DNA from: Artemia franciscana
Lineage: Eukaryota; Arthropoda; Branchiopoda; Anostraca; Artemiidae
DNA: 64,000 nt
Direction of reading: 5' to 3'
Assembly (NCBI RefSeq): GCF_032884065.1
Contig: NC_088867.1
Location: forward strand, 744,001-808,000
Shown: positions 10,634 through 59,562 of the stretch, in pieces
Position numbering within the stretch: the stretch's first letter is position 1
How the letters are laid out: each line of letters starts with the position of its first letter
Made by a program: the position numbers and the translations under genes
Notes under the pieces: model-generated
Told to the model about the DNA's origin: nothing
Database searches by the model: none
What the model saw: the letters and a program-made list of their open reading frames with translations, nothing else

Positions 10634-13149
10634 AGATATCTTAAATCTTACAATGATTCACACTCAAACATTGAATGGAAAGACTCTTCCATTTGCACAA
10701 CCACAGATTGAACTTGAGTCATTCAACAGACATAGTGAATATTGATTCAGATAGGTAAAGAATATTCCCAACTTCATAGTCACTGAAATATCAGTATTGA
10801 ATTGTATGTATATTGAAATTCCACACCAAATGTACACTGATTTTTTCGTGCCTTTTAAAAATAGTTTTATTCCTCCCTCAAAAGGAGAACTTTTATATTC
10901 TTTTTTTTTTTTTTTTTTTTTAATTTGGGCAAAACCCTAGTTTTGACTTTTTGAGACTAGAATAAAAAAAACTCAAACGTTGTGGTCCAAGAAATCAACA
11001 TTATTGTTTTGGAGAGAAAAGAAGCTGGCGGAATTTGTTTGGTAAACTGCAGCATGATAGCTAGAACACATCTTTGGCAGAGAAAATCATGTTTGTCCAA
11101 AAAATACGACCTGTAAGAAAAGAGATTTTTTTTTACTATTCAAAAGATAGAGTATTAGTGGAAAATCATGTTTAAGGAAAGGCACTTGAGGAAGGGATGC
11201 ACAATTGAGGGTTTATTTGAATTGGTCACCATATTTTTTTCAAGTAATTACAACTTGAATACGAGGTGTTCAATTTAATTACAGATATATATATATATAT
11301 ATATACATAAATTAAATGGTAGAAAAAAAACAATGATAATGTACACGTCTTTCTCAATATGTTTGTTAAACATAGTATAACATTTATATAACATAAATTA
11401 AACATAAACATAATAAATAGTTAACCATAAATATAACATTAAGGTCATTGGCGGTATGGTGATGCCACTGTCATTTCGCCTTCATTTAATAATGAATAAT
11501 GACTAATTAATAATGACTGGAAGAGCACAATTTTTGTATAAATTTAATTGAGGTTTTTTTTACTTTACTCTATAATGGATAACAGTTACTGAAAGACTGA
11601 TGTTTGTCTAACTTTCCTTGTTGATCTAGTTGATCTTAAAAAGCCTTTAAATTTGTTTTCTAATAATATGAATTCTTAAGTACCACTGGGATGTTTTTGA
11701 ATAATCGACAAAAAAAATTCTGCAAAATAAGGTTTACAAAGGAAAGTAAAGAGCTAAATTAAACCAAACACGAGCAGAAAGAAACGAATAAACGAAAGAA
11801 AACGTCATAACCAAGATCACTTACTGATATTCATTCCTTAAAGTCTTAATAATTCTGTATTTATTAAAGTTAAAAGAGTGAATACATTTAGAGTGTTTCT
11901 TTTGTTTTTGGTAAAGTGCAAATTATGTTCTAATCTTGAGAAGACATTGGGGTTGTCAGACGTATTCTTTTCAAATTCTTCTGGTTTTGAGTTTGACTTG
12001 ATTATTTATTGTAATTCTCTTTGTTTTTATTTGTTGATGGTGATTTGTGGTAGTTTTACGCTCGGTTGATTATTTGTTTTTGTTTCTGCTCCTTTTTGTT
12101 TAATGGAGTTTTTATTTTTCTTTGAAAAACTTATTTTGTGGAAACAGTTCTTTTTTGATGACATCTTTTGACGATCATTTGATGTTCTTTTTTGATGACA
12201 TAGTCGTTTTCGTCGAAAGCGAAAATGATATTCTGTAGCTTACGGTTTTTTTTTAAAGAATATATAGTTTGGCTTGCTATTTGTATGTTGGAGAAACTCT
12301 TTCGAGAATTTTTAAAAACTTACACACTTCTGAAATCTTGACACAAATAGTATTGTCTAATTTAGTTTTATACCTCCTCTATTTGACCAAAAAAATCAAA
12401 CTCAATACCATTTCTAAAATACTCTATCTGGGCTTTTTGACAACCTGGATACACTTACACTCCTTTGATTTAGCTAAATTGTCAACTTAATACCCTCAGT
12501 TGTTCTTGGGATATTGTGTAGATGTTTTATTGGCTACCAGCATACATAGTGCTTTTTTATTTAGTTTTAAAGCAACATTTAGTTTAAAGCATAATGGACA
12601 ATATCCCTAGAGACATAGCTATTGCTATATAACATAGTCTTGACATAGCATACTTAGCACAATTAGCCATTGCTATGACATTGCCTAAATGTCCTTTTCA
12701 TAACCTGTTTATTCATATAATTCTTGAAATTTTCATCTTAATGCTCTTCAATTGATATTCCCCTTTAAGCATTCCCTGAAAGCTCCAACGTAATACCCTA
12801 ATCTGATTCTGAGATATGTTCTTTCGACAATCTGAAAGCACATAGTGTATTTTGATTTACTTCAAATATCTCTTCTATATTTTCCCAAATTTTCTCCTTC
12901 ACGCCCTTAGTCTTGATAGTACTATTATCTTAGTAGTAGTAGCAGTATTAATAGTAGAAGTAGCATACACATGTTGCCTTTTGGCCAGTTGAACATTCCC
13001 CTCATGATGCCCTGAAAGTTTCAACTCGATATGGTAAGCCGTTCCAAAGGTATTGCTGATACAACCTTTTAACGATCTCTATGTACATAGAATACTTTGA
13101 TTTTGGCCTTAAATTTTCACTCAAATACCTTTAAGCTTGGTAGTACTTG
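10634..13149. other. AT-rich flank with weak diverged repeats
   Basis: No gene seen. A (TA)n run lies at 11284-11303. From about 12500 a weakly conserved unit of 240-310 bp recurs (marked by CCTGAAAG plus a following AT-rich block, near 12775, 13010 and 13330), apparently an old tandem repeat; one further diverged unit is seen near 25500. Confidence 0.4.
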
Positions 13150-13240
13150 CTGCAGAAGCAATAGTTGTAGTGATAGCAGTGGTAGTAGTAGTAGTAGTAG
13201 CAGTAGCAGTGGTAGTAGCTGTTATAGTAGTCGTAGTTAG
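13150..13240. repeat. Imperfect (GTA)n microsatellite
   Basis: A run of GTA/GCA/GTG triplets interrupted by a few substitutions. The long purine-rich period-3 run has no supporting open frame. Confidence 0.85.
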
Positions 13241-13339
13241 AGTAGCGTGCACATATTACCTTCGCTCTTTTGACAAGCTATATGCGCATAACGTGTTTTA
13301 ATCTTGTTCAAGACTCCTCTCAACATTCTCTGAAAGGTT

Positions 13340-13720
13340 CACATGAATGGCCTTCTTTTTTTTGACACTAAAGGTCAAATATGCCCACCTTTTTAATATC
13401 AAACGCTAAATGTAAACAATGGGTTAAATGCATGAATTACAACCCTTGCCCCCAAGGCTTTGTAGGAGGGGGTATCACATATCATGAGACATAGCTACTG
13501 TATTTTTCAACTATGGCGAACAATATGGCTATCTGAAAATATTGATTGGATGTGTTTGGGGAATTAATGGGCGCGGAAGGGGGGATGGTTGCCCTCTAGT
13601 CACTTTTATCTCTTAAAACAAAGCAACTAGAAATTTCAATTTCTAATCGAGTGAGCTCCTTCCGAGGCTTTTACATCAGTTCCTTCTGTACGAAGTGCCT
13701 TGAAGAAAAAAATAATAATA
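13340..13720 (+). repeat. Old diverged copy of repeat family Z (central part)
   Basis: The block order (GTAAACAATGG, a C-rich tract, GACATAGCTA, CTATGGCGAACAATATGGCTATCT, GCAACTAGAA, GAGTGAGCTC) matches the centre of the better Z copies at 27790-28110 and 42960-43270, but with heavy divergence. It lacks both Z termini. Confidence 0.5.
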
Positions 13721-14811
13721 CATTGTACCTAAATCTTTCTTTACTCTATTGATCGAGACCACAAGGGAAGCAGTGTTAAAGCATGACATAAATGAACAGC
13801 TATGTCTTAAGATTGATTGTTTTGTCTTGTGTAATTGACAATTTAATTGCAAGAAACAGAAAATCCTGATTCCATTGTGATTATTTTTTATCCGAGAAAA
13901 TCAATTACGATTCAGTTGTAGTAAAGTGACTTTATGTGGGTGTTAATAGTTGGTTTTTAATCGGCCCTTGGAGGGGGTATAGAGTAAGGTCCTGAGGGCT
14001 ATTAAAACTAGGGTAGCATTTCCTTAGGGTCGGCCTTACTAATTAAATGGGGATCCTACTGGTATAGATGAGAAGCTTAAACATTGTTGTAGAGAGTCGG
14101 GGTATAAATATAATTACTTTGATTTGACTCAAGAACAATACATGGGTATTGCTATATCTATATGCCACGGGGACTATTTGTCCCACAGAATAAATGAATC
14201 AAATAATACAATTACAAACTATAAGACATTAAGACACTTACGATATTCCAAGGTATTCCTAAGTAAAGAGGTTAAGGACCTAAGATTAGCCCAGGACCAG
14301 ACGATAGCCCAGCATTTAGATGGATAAGTTACTCGATCCCATAAAATGTATCTTTTGTACCATAGGTCAACCACGTCATTCCAGACCACAGACGTACATA
14401 AGCAAGGAAGTGGGTGTTTCTCAATTTCCTTTCAAAGCCTACCCATACCAGAATGTGTCATTCTGGTATGGTTAATTTCCAAATTTTTATTTTAGTAAAA
14501 AGTGGTATTTCCAAACTTTGCATTTTGTATTTTGCGTCTTAATAATTTTATTTTACTAAAATGAAATTCTGACTTAATTGGTCAGCTTACTTAACAATTA
14601 CTATTTAATTGAGAAAGGTACAGTTGCTTGTAACTATGTGGTTGGTCGACTCGTTTAGTGCATCTTTGATTTGAGTTGTAATACTTGAGGGCCTCTTAAT
14701 AATGGCATCTTAAATTATATGACCCTGTAAACATTTTTGTCTATCATTCTCCTCTATTTTTTCTTTTACCCCCCTCCCTATCTCTTTCTTATTTTGCTTA
14801 TTTTTTTTTAG
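13721..14811. other. Region upstream of exon 1, no promoter recognised
   Basis: AT-rich sequence ending in a pyrimidine-rich run and an AG at 14810-14811, which is a splice acceptor for exon 1. The transcription start must therefore lie in an exon further upstream that I cannot locate. No core promoter motif can be assigned. Confidence 0.4.
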
Positions 14812-14839
14812 GTCCTTTATTGATGGGAAAGTAGTATCA

Positions 14840-52308
<37,469 letters not shown>

Positions 52309-53121
52309 ATAGTGCAAATTTCTAGTCTTTTGCTCTTATAACACGGTTTTAATAGTCTTTTTATTCATATTTGTAGTGTATTTTTCTTGATTATTTTGTG
52401 CCCTGGTAAATATGCAGGAATTAGGGGTGGGGGGAGGGGGTATACATAAAGACGAAAAAGAGTTTTGACTCAGGGATTATAAGAAAGCATGTAATATATA
52501 TTGTGAGTTTTGTATGACTGGGTTTGAAGAATCATCTCTCTGTCGTGTACTTGTATTTTTCACCCTTTGGTTTCGTCAGTAATAATTTTTTTTAGTAATA
52601 TGTGAAAGAATTTGCCTTTGGATGGATATTCCTCAATAGAGCAGGGTCGCTGGATTCTAGAACTAAACCGAAATATGTGACAAACAGTTTGAGATTTTGA
52701 AGAAAAGGCTTAAATGCTTCCCTAAAAAGTTATGTTTGAGGCTCTAAAAGGTCTTATATTGCAGAATTTGTTCGTAAGACCAATTTTATGGTTGTAATTT
52801 ATGAGTGTAAGGGGTAATGTCCTGAGTCTTTTCCAATTTTTTATTTCAAAATGGTAAACTGTTTCAAAATTTGGTGAAATCTTCTAAAAGAGAAAAATGA
52901 ACATTTCCTGTGTATCATTTTAAAGGAGACGAATTTGGCGAGAAAAAAAAATTATACGAAGTTTACCAAAAACCTTTAAACTTTTGGTTGCGTCATGAGC
53001 TTTGAAAATTGGTACACTATGCTGTAATGACTAATTTTACCTTTGCGCTTAATTTTGGCTAATTCAATTCCTTAAAGTTTATTTGCCATCAATATTGTTG
53101 TATTATTGATTACTGAATAAA
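52309..53121 (+). terminator. Putative 3' UTR and polyadenylation signal of the TRIM-NHL gene
   Basis: The first canonical AATAAA that I noticed downstream of the stop is at 53116-53121, inside TACTGAATAAACCG. This would give a 3' UTR of about 830 nt. Variant signals nearer the stop cannot be excluded. Confidence 0.4.
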
Positions 53122-55216
53122 CCGTAATTTTTTTTAAAGTTTCCTCTATCCATGTAACACCATTTTCTCTGTCTGAATTTTTTCTGATAAATATGCTGAC
53201 ATTTTTCACATGGGTTGTGTGACCTTAACAGTGACGTTGAACTGAAAAATATTATGTTCAAATACAAAATTGGTTTCGGAGATTTATTTTTGAAACATAA
53301 AAGAAATTTTAAAACTCCTTAAAAAAAAATTGGGAGCATAAACTGTATTTGTTAGTTACAGCTCATTATGTCATCTGCTCAAGACAAAGGTTTATTTTGT
53401 TTAAAGTTTCTTAAGAGCTTGCTCTGAAAAATTAAAAATTCAGCGCATGGATTTCAGGTACAACTTACTAGAGGCGGTATTCTTTTTGATTTTGGTGAAA
53501 AATGCTCTCAGAAAAGGTGTTGATTGAGTACGTTTTTTTTGTGGCTGTTGTAAATTCTAAGAAGGATTTTTAAATGAAAACTTGAGGGAAAGTCATTTTT
53601 TGGGTCGGTGTTTTAAGTTAGGTTTGGAAGGATACTACATATCCAGTCTTGACTGGAAAGTTGAAGGCAACTCGTACTCGCACTTATGGATTGTATTTTC
53701 TGGGAAGAATTTCCGGATTCTATTTTTGTGGAGGGATGGGCTTGGAAATGGAATCTGATACAAAACTAAAATTGACAAATTGTCATTTGTTATTTGAAGC
53801 CCAAGTTGTCAATCTTAGTTTCCTATGACAAAAATGTCATTCAAATTAAGTTGGCAAACTTAATGACCAAGAATATATTATTTGAAATTGTTGGCGATTG
53901 CGGTAATTATTTTATAGTTCTTTTCAGATATTTTAGGGAGGACTTGATCAGTTTAGCCTAAAGTCACCATTAAGGCTTCTCCTAATTTAAGTCTGAATTA
54001 AAACAAAAAGGTCAAATAGAAAGGGACTGGGATGCTCGCATTGACCTGAAACGGTTATGAAATCATAACAAAGAATGGTCATATGTTGAGCTTCAACTAG
54101 ACAAGATTGTGACATCCACTAGTACAATAAACAAAATGTATCACAAACTTTTACTGCGTAGACTCTCTGGTTGTAAGTGTCAGAGACTTCAAAGAGGAAC
54201 TAAGGGCAATAAATTAGCAAAAAAGAAAACGCAGTCTAGACGCTATTCAATCCATTGATTCGTCCTTTTTCGGTTTCATTGCTGGACTAGGTGCAGCCAA
54301 GGTATCCGAGGAAAAAAAAATAACAGAAAACATGGATAAGTCACTGTTTCGTCAACCGGGAAAGGATTTTCTAATAGGCCCTCTAGATCCGGGCTTAGGG
54401 GCGCGCAATACCAGGGGGGGCACTAAATTATCACTGGGTTATTTTTTCTTAACAAATTGGCTTGCTGTGATTTATCGTCAAAGTACCATATGCACTCCGC
54501 CACCGCGCTGCCTCATAAAAGCGATTCTGAAACAAAACAAGATTTTTGTGCCCACTTATAATTGTCAGGTATCTCCCAGGAATGGCAGCTGAGAGTTCGG
54601 AATCAACTCTTTCTTTCATTACTTTTGGCTCGTCAGTTGCGTTCTGTTCAGTGCTTCCACTATCCCCGAATTTTCAGGGATTTCCCTGAAAATCTTGCAA
54701 AAACGGAGCGGCGCATTGAAGTATCAAAGCTTTTAATCTTGCCTTAGTTTCAAGCTTTGACATATGAAGCTATTGTAAGCACTTTCTTTAAACGATTTTC
54801 CGGTTTAATAATATTGCGACAACCTTGTAATTGGCGGTTATAATTTATCAGGTCAACTCGATTCGATTTTTTTATCAGCTAAAAATTATACTAATAATTT
54901 TCATAGTGGCGAATGTAGTCAGCAGATCTCACGGTGATTTTAACAAATTAACCAGTTGCTCTCTCTGTTTTTGATCAGTGCACCTACGCACTGTTAAGAT
55001 TTCAGAAACTGTACCAAACGTCCACAACTAGAACCAACAGTACCATTCTAATTTTTTTGGTAAACATGCATGCTTTTTATTTTTCTTTTATTAATTCACA
55101 TTTTTCAATGAAGATTCAAGTTTTAGATAGAACAAAAGCTGGGCTTTTCATAGATTTGCTGATTTTGACTAGACATTTAGCCACTTGTCTGTGTTGAAGG
55201 ATTAAGAATATTCGGT
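53122..55216. other. Downstream flank, no gene seen
   Basis: AT-rich sequence. Small frames near 54332-54747 show no recognised domain. No repeat family was identified. Confidence 0.45.
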
Positions 55217-56546
55217 AAATTTACGTGTAAGGTGAATAAACATTTGCTCTTACTTTTCTCTTCAGTTGGTTTATAGTTTTCAGTGAGTGTCTGGTGTCAG
55301 GTAGAATGACAGCATCGCTTTTCATAGACATATAAATTTTACTATAGGTTTTAACTTGAAATGGTTATTATGTAAATAAAAATAATATAAAATTTGGAGG
55401 ATAGGGGGAGACTAACGGTCCAAAATGGTCTTAGACTATCTGCAATATGTTAAATTTTGTTTTAACTTTATTTGGCAATATGAGCCAGTCGTAGACGATA
55501 AATCACCCCAATAAGTAATTACATAAAAACAAACATTTTTTTTTTCTATTGAAAGTAAAGAGCTACATTAAAACTTAAAACGAACGAAAATTATTAGGTA
55601 TGTGAGGGAATTTCCCCCTCCTCAGTTCCTTGCTCTTGACGCTTGAATTTGAGTTTTTGTTAAGAAAAAAAATAGATCTACGTTGTATGGGCAACGTGAG
55701 GTGTTGCGACAACGTTTGTTCGGCTTCGCTGAGCAAAGGGTTGTGAGAGCAACGCTTTGGTTTTATTTCCTTGCTTCGATTAAACGTTGAAGCTGTTAAT
55801 ATGTGAGGATCTTAAAATAAACAATTCCCCTATATGTTTTACCATTGGAACCAAATTGGTCTTACGATGAGATACACCGGAAAATTTACGTGTAAGGTGA
55901 ATAAACATTTTCTCTTACTTTTCTCTTCAGTTGGTTTATAGTTTTCAGTGAGTGTCTTTTGTCAGGTAGAATGACAGCATCGCATTTCATAGACATATAA
56001 ATTTTATTATAGGTTATAACTTGAAATAGTTATTATGTAAATAAAAATAATATAAAATTTGGAGGATAGGGGGAGACTAATGGTCTAAAATGGTCTTAGA
56101 CTATCCGCAAAATGTTAAATTTTGTTTTGACTTTATTTGGCAATATGAGCCAGTCGTAGACGATAAATCATCCCAATAAGTAATTAAATGAAAACAAACA
56201 TTTTTTTGTACTGAAAGTAAAAAGCTACATTAAAACTTGAAACGAACGAAAATTATTAGGTATGTGAGGGAATGGCCCCCTCCTCAGTTCCTTGCTCTTG
56301 ACGCTTGAATTTGAGTTTTTGTTAAGAAAAAAAATAGATCTACGTTGTATGGGCAACGTGAGGTGTTGCGGCAACGTTTGTTCGGCTTCGCTGAGCAAAG
56401 GGTTGCGAGAGCAACGCTTTGGTTTTATTTTCTCGCTTCGATTAAACGTTGAAGTTGTTAATCTGTGAGCATCTTAAAATAAACAAGTCCCCTACATGTT
56501 TTACCATTGGAACCAAATTGGTCTTACGATGAGATACACCGGAAAC
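55217..56546. repeat. Tandem duplication, unit 665 bp
   Basis: 55217-55881 and 55882-56546 are head-to-tail copies with very few differences. Each unit contains a degraded end of a family Z palindrome (AAGTAAAGAGCTACATTAAA near 55555 and its counterpart near 56217) and a segment with repeated CAACG motifs (GGGCAACGTGAGGTGTTGCG). The junction reads GATACACCGG then AAAATTTACG. Confidence 0.9.
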
Positions 56547-57599
56547 AAATAATAGATACACCAACAAGCAAAAGTTGCAAACCCCTCATTGACAAAGATG
56601 ATTATGAGCTACCAGTCGACTGTTCCTTAAAACTGCCCTATATGTCTCACAATTGGTATCGGCCTGTTTTTGATTTCAGTGTGTACATTACCACTGAAGT
56701 TGTCAACCCCTTTAAACTTTCAAACTGGTACATCTCATGAAGGAATTTTTCAACCAAAAAAATGGATAACATATGCTTCAGCTCATCAAGAGCTATCGAC
56801 TGCCGTCGAAAAAAAATCAACCTGTCTTAGTTCAAAAGTTGACTTTTTTGCCGTAGGCCAAGTTTCTAACGTCATCACTTAGAAAGGGGCAAAGGATAAA
56901 TTCTAATTTCTTTAGCAATGAGAGAACTTTTGAAGTTTAAGAGGCACATCTGATACCATTTCTCTACCGCAATCCCAGGTGCGAAAAACTGAATGATAAA
57001 CTCAGCTGAAATTACGAACAGAAACGAGTAGAAACAATAGATAACAGCACTTTCGGACCCGTGGGAAAATGCCTTTTTTGTTTCTGTAAATTTTTATATT
57101 CATCACTTAAAGAAGATATATTGGCTGTGGGGCTGGATAAATGCCGCATATATTTAACATTTATAGATTTTAGTCCATCTTCAATTTGAAACTGGTGCTT
57201 GCCTGCTAGAAAGGAGCTTTCCACTCGAAAGCAGAAACATGATTTGATGAAACGAAAGCTTGACTGCATAACTTCAGATAGTTCTCTCTGACCTAGGCTA
57301 TAAAACTCCACTTCACTTCACATACTATAGGCTATGGCTCACGGACAAGCGAAAACCATCCTTTTTGGCCCCAGGCAAGAGTTTTACGAAGCTGTCCAAA
57401 ATGAAAAGTCATGCTCATCAATCCGGCTTATGGTCCACACTTTCTGTAAAAACCGCAGAGGCTAGACCCTTACCACTTTTCTAGGAATAAGCGGAAATCG
57501 GGGTGCTAGAAAAAAAAACCGACAAAACCAAAGTGTTGCTCTCGCAACACAATGACTCACGATACACAAGGACCGTTTAACTGGAATAATAAACTTTTA
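56547..57599. other. No gene seen
   Basis: Two short frames (plus strand 56507-56740 and minus strand 57012-57311, 99 codons) are open but match no domain I know. 57012-57311 is the longest unexplained frame in the 3' flank. Confidence 0.35.
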
Positions 57600-58565
57600 C
57601 AAATTCAAAGGACACTTCAACGTAAAGAGCGAGGCACAAAGGACGGGGCAACCCCCTCATATACCTAACAATTTCTGTTCTTTTTATGTTTTATTGTTTC
57701 TCCTTACTTTAAGTTAAAAAAAACTTGTTTTTTATTTAATATCTGATAGTTTTTAATAAATGCTGGGAAATCAGCGCATCTCCCATGAAAAATTCCCTTC
57801 CCCCGCGAAAACTCCCTTATGGATAAAATCCTCCCACGTAAGTACTCCCACCAGAAATCCCCCCTCCGAGAATATCTTTGTGCTTTCCAACAGCCAATAC
57901 TATATGGAAGCAATGGGCAAAGTTAATAACTTACTGCCCGTCCCCGGGAGCTGTGAAGGATCAAGTCATCCTCAAAGACATAGTCATTAGATCTTTCAAC
58001 TGTGCTGAAAAAATGGCTATCTCAAAATTCTGATCAGAAAATTTTGGGTAAAAAAGGGGGTGGTGGGGGGATTTAATGGCCCCCTAATATTTTTGGTCAC
58101 TTAAAAAGGGTACTAGAACTTTTGATTTCCGATCAAAGGAGTCCTCTCTCGATCTTCTAGGATCACTGGTTTGATACGATCACCTCTGGAAAAAAAAACA
58201 AATAAACACGCATCCGTGATCTTGCTTCTGGCAAGACATTTAACATTCCTCATTTTTGTATACAGGAGCTTGAAACCTCTATAGTAGGGTTATCCTATAT
58301 TCTGAATATCATGGTGTGATTTTCATTAAGATTAGTTAGTTTCTTAGGGGTATTCTCCCCATTTCAAAAATTAGGCAAATTTCTCAGGCTCTTAACTTTT
58401 GTTGGGTAACATTGAACGTCATGAGTTTTATATATTTCGGATAAGCATCGAAGTTCAATTCTTTTGATATATCTATTATTATCAAGACTCTGTTTCTTAT
58501 AGTTGCGGTTGCTATTGAGCCGCATCACTCCTTACTTTACAGTTCGTTATCACGCACTGTTGGAA
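57600..58565 (+). mobile_element. Family Z repeat element, copy 4 (5' truncated, diverged)
   Basis: Starts within the right palindrome arm (CGTAAAGAGCGAGGC), then runs through the Z centre (CAAAGACATAGTCATTAG, ATGGCTATCTCAAAATTCTG, GGTACTAGAACTTTTGATTT). It ends with CACTCCTTACTTTACAGTTC and the imperfect hairpin at about 58540-58562. It is more diverged than copies 1-3. Confidence 0.65.
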
Positions 58566-58717
58566 ATATATATTTATGTACAACCCACTTACATAAAAAT
58601 ATAAATAGTGGAGTAAACACGAGCTAAAATCAACAATAGTGTTGCACAAAAAAAAACAACAACAAATCACCAAAAATAATTAAACGACATTAACATTCAA
58701 TAAAAATTTTTAATGAA

Positions 58718-59002
58718 AACAAGAGCTAAGAGCTCATATGGCACTTGTGACGAGGCAAGAAGAGCTAAGAGCCAAGAGATCATATGGTATGAGCTCTAGC
58801 AAAATTCTATAAATCAATAGATTGATTTAAAAAGGAAAATAAGAGGCTTAATGCCGGTCAAGATTTAAAATAAGAGCTCTGAGTCACAAAGTCCTTCTAA
58901 ATATCAAAATTCATTAAGATCCGATCACCCACTCGTAAGTTATAAATACATTAATTTTTCCTCTCCCTTTTGCCCCCCAGATGGTCGAATCTGGGAAAAC
59001 AA
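58718..59002 (-). mobile_element. Family Y repeat element, copy D: 3' end piece
   Basis: Reverse complement of the Y 3' end: AACAAGAGCTAAGAGCTCAT, ATGGCACTTGTG, a GAGCTC palindrome, AATCAATAGATTGATTT, then one partial unit up to GATGGTCGAATC. It is probably the 3' end of the same insertion as copy E, from which 560 bp of other sequence separates it. Confidence 0.7.
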
Positions 59003-59158
59003 TGTGAAATCATCATTGATGACTGTCACAGTGTAAAAATATTTTCCCTTTACTGTGCTGATTGCATAGATGACTGGAACAGTTACATCCGCAGGACTTT
59101 GCTTCTTAGGGAATTCCAATTTCGTCAGCAATAGTTACAGCTTAGGGGTATAAGCCTA
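59003..59158 (-). other. Protein-like fragment between Y pieces D and E
   Basis: The minus-strand frame (about 59131-58997) reads FPKKQSPADVTVPVIYAIST, then VKGKYFYTVTVINDDF. It is not part of the Y repeat and has a balanced, protein-like composition. No family is recognised. It could be a captured exon fragment or chance. Confidence 0.25.
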
Positions 59159-59562
59159 GAGAAGGAAACATGTTAAGAAAACATTTCATAATACGCACAA
59201 TAGCTGTAGCTAACACCTTTTGCATGGATCCCCCCTATACTTTACCGCCAACCCCCCTTCCCCTAAAAAGCAAATATATAGTCCAAATTATATAAAACCA
59301 ATGCATTCTGTCACCCATCACTTGTTTTCCGGTTGTTCTTTTAAACAGTTAATTCAATTAATAAGTACAAGGTATGAAACAAGAGAGACGCATTGGGGGA
59401 ATAGAGGGGAAATATATAATTTCGGCTGTATATTTACACATTAAGGGGGGGAGGTAAAATATAGGGGGTTCCATGCAAAATCTGTTTGCTACAATTGTTA
59501 TGCATATTGTAAATTGTTTTCTTATCATGGTTCCTTCTCAAACATGTTTCCTTCTTAAATCG
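59159..59562. mobile_element. Small inverted-repeat (MITE-like) element, about 400 bp
   Basis: The arms 59159-59245 and about 59460-59562 are imperfect reverse complements. The outer ends are GAAGGAAACATGTT and its complement, and the inner parts TTTGCATGGATCCCC...CTTTACC and GGTAAAATATAGGGGGTTCC then ATGCAAA. There is no coding capacity. A truncated relative lies at 28491-28595. Confidence 0.55.

Noticed and set aside
57012..57311. A 99-codon minus-strand frame as a host gene
   Set aside because: No recognisable domain, no supporting splice context, and the surrounding sequence is repeat-rich. Left as unexplained.
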